Source: Deltaproteobacteria bacterium (GTDB taxonomy: Bacteria; Desulfobacterota_B; Binatia; Binatales; Binataceae). Taken from it: 6,534 bases of DNA. This document shows, one piece after another, positions 5,840 to 6,534 of the stretch. The stretch is from contig JAKAVX010000158.1 of NCBI GenBank assembly GCA_021827465.1, positions 1-6,534 of the forward strand. The letters run 5' to 3'. Made by a program: the position numbers and the translations under genes. Under the pieces are notes generated by a model. That model ran no database searches. It was not told where the DNA came from and saw only the letters and a program-made list of their open reading frames with translations. How positions within the stretch are numbered: position 1 is the first letter of the stretch; each line of letters opens with the position of its first letter.

Positions 5840-6534
5840 GTGAAAAGACCGCCCGGAGAATTTGAGCTTATCGCGCGCTTGGTACGCGGACTGCGAATGA
5901 GCCGCAGGACCGTGCTCGGACCCGGCGACGATTGCGCCATCCTGGCGCCGAGCCGCGCGCCTCGGTTGTTCACTGTCGACTCGATGGTGGAGGACGTACA
6001 CTTTCGTCTCGGATGGGGTGCGCCGGAGAAGCTTGGAGCGAAATCGCTCGCGGTTAACCTGAGCGATATAGCCGCGATGGGCGGGCGGCCGACCGCATGC
6101 GTGGTCAATCTTGCGGTTCGTCCGGGACTCGACCTGCGCTTTTTCGATCGGCTCTATGCCGGGATGCGCTCGCTCGCGCGCGAGACGAAGGTCGATATCG
6201 TCGGGGGCAACGTGACTCGCGCTGACAAGCTTGGAATCACGATCGCGCTGCTCGGCGAAGTGGGTGCGGCGGCGATGCGACGTGATTCAGCGCGACCCGG
6301 CGACGAGATCTTCGTGACCGGAACTCTCGGCGATTCGGCTGTGGGGGTGCGCATTCTTGCGGGCAAGCTCAAGGCCTCGGGCAAAACCCGAAGCGCCCTC
6401 GTCGAGCGCTTTCTGAACCCAACCGCTCGCCTTGGCGCGGGCCGTGCGCTTGCGCGCATGCGGCCGGTTCCAACCGCGATCGATATCAGCGACGGCCTTG
6501 TCCAGGACTTGGGCCATATCCTCGAACGAAGCGG
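5840..6534 (+). CDS. thiL: Thiamine-monophosphate kinase ThiL (3' end outside window)
   Basis: The first 231 residues of ThiL, the cytoplasmic kinase that phosphorylates thiamine monophosphate to the cofactor thiamine diphosphate using ATP. The family is usually about 320-350 residues, so roughly the last third lies beyond the window. Signature segments in order are GEFELIARL (6-14), GPGDDCAIL (27-35), TVDSMVEDVHF (45-55), LAVNLSDIAAMGGRP (70-84), VGGNVTRAD (121-129) and DISDGL (215-220). The acidic residues at 30, 31, 47, 52 and 76 are expected metal and ATP ligands. The common GGDTT motif reads GGNVT here, with Asn124 in place of Asp. I chose GTG at 5840 because it puts GEFELI five residues from the N terminus as is usual. 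TTG at 5828 is an alternative, and an in-frame stop at 5798-5800 limits anything further upstream. The Shine-Dalgarno match is poor. It is separated from the upstream operon by 172 bases and is probably an independent housekeeping unit. Confidence 0.93.
   Translation, partial: MKRPPGEFELIARLVRGLRMSRRTVLGPGDDCAILAPSRAPRLFTVDSMVEDVHFRLGWGAPEKLGAKSLAVNLSDIAAMGGRPTACVVNLAVRPGLDLRFFDRLYAGMRSLARETKVDIVGGNVTRADKLGITIALLGEVGAAAMRRDSARPGDEIFVTGTLGDSAVGVRILAGKLKASGKTRSALVERFLNPTARLGAGRALARMRPVPTAIDISDGLVQDLGHILERS

Noticed and set aside
5668..5865. Plus-strand open frame of 65 codons between the kinase and thiL
   Set aside because: It covers both stem-loops, has unlikely composition, overlaps the thiL start and lacks a ribosome binding site.

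Overview
This window is GC-rich, with G or C dominating third codon positions, and shows the tight ATGA-type gene overlaps of a compact bacterial chromosome. Gene content (LuxE/LuxC-family enzymes, a six-helix membrane histidine kinase, ThiL) fits a high-GC Gram-negative bacterium. A deltaproteobacterial or Binatota-like lineage is my best guess, but no rRNA or marker gene here fixes it. I see no transposase, integrase, tRNA, CRISPR array or phage gene.

Layout: a small secreted protein of unknown function lies on the minus strand (46-456). A 285-base divergent region (457-741) follows, holding a candidate minus-strand promoter, a 13-bp palindrome and a longer-loop inverted repeat. Then come four plus-strand genes that read as one translationally coupled operon: a LuxE-family acyl-protein synthetase (742-1857), a LuxC-family acyl reductase (1854-3131), a class III PLP aminotransferase (3128-4345) and a membrane sensor histidine kinase (4342-5667). 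All three junctions are 4-base overlaps. A 172-base spacer with two GC-rich stem-loops separates this operon from thiL (thiamine-monophosphate kinase), which runs off the right edge.

How the genes may work together: LuxE-type enzymes activate a carboxylic acid as acyl-AMP and hold it as a thioester. LuxC-type enzymes reduce such thioesters to aldehydes with NADPH. A class III aminotransferase can convert an aldehyde to a primary amine, or the reverse. No luciferase subunit is present, so bioluminescence is not the purpose. The most interesting reading is a stand-alone acid-to-aldehyde-to-amine module, with the fused-in-operon kinase as a possible sensor for it. The kinase is itself unusual: its phospho-acceptor histidine is intact, but several ATP-binding residues are substituted. 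The enzyme family calls are firm; the pathway and the kinase link are inference.
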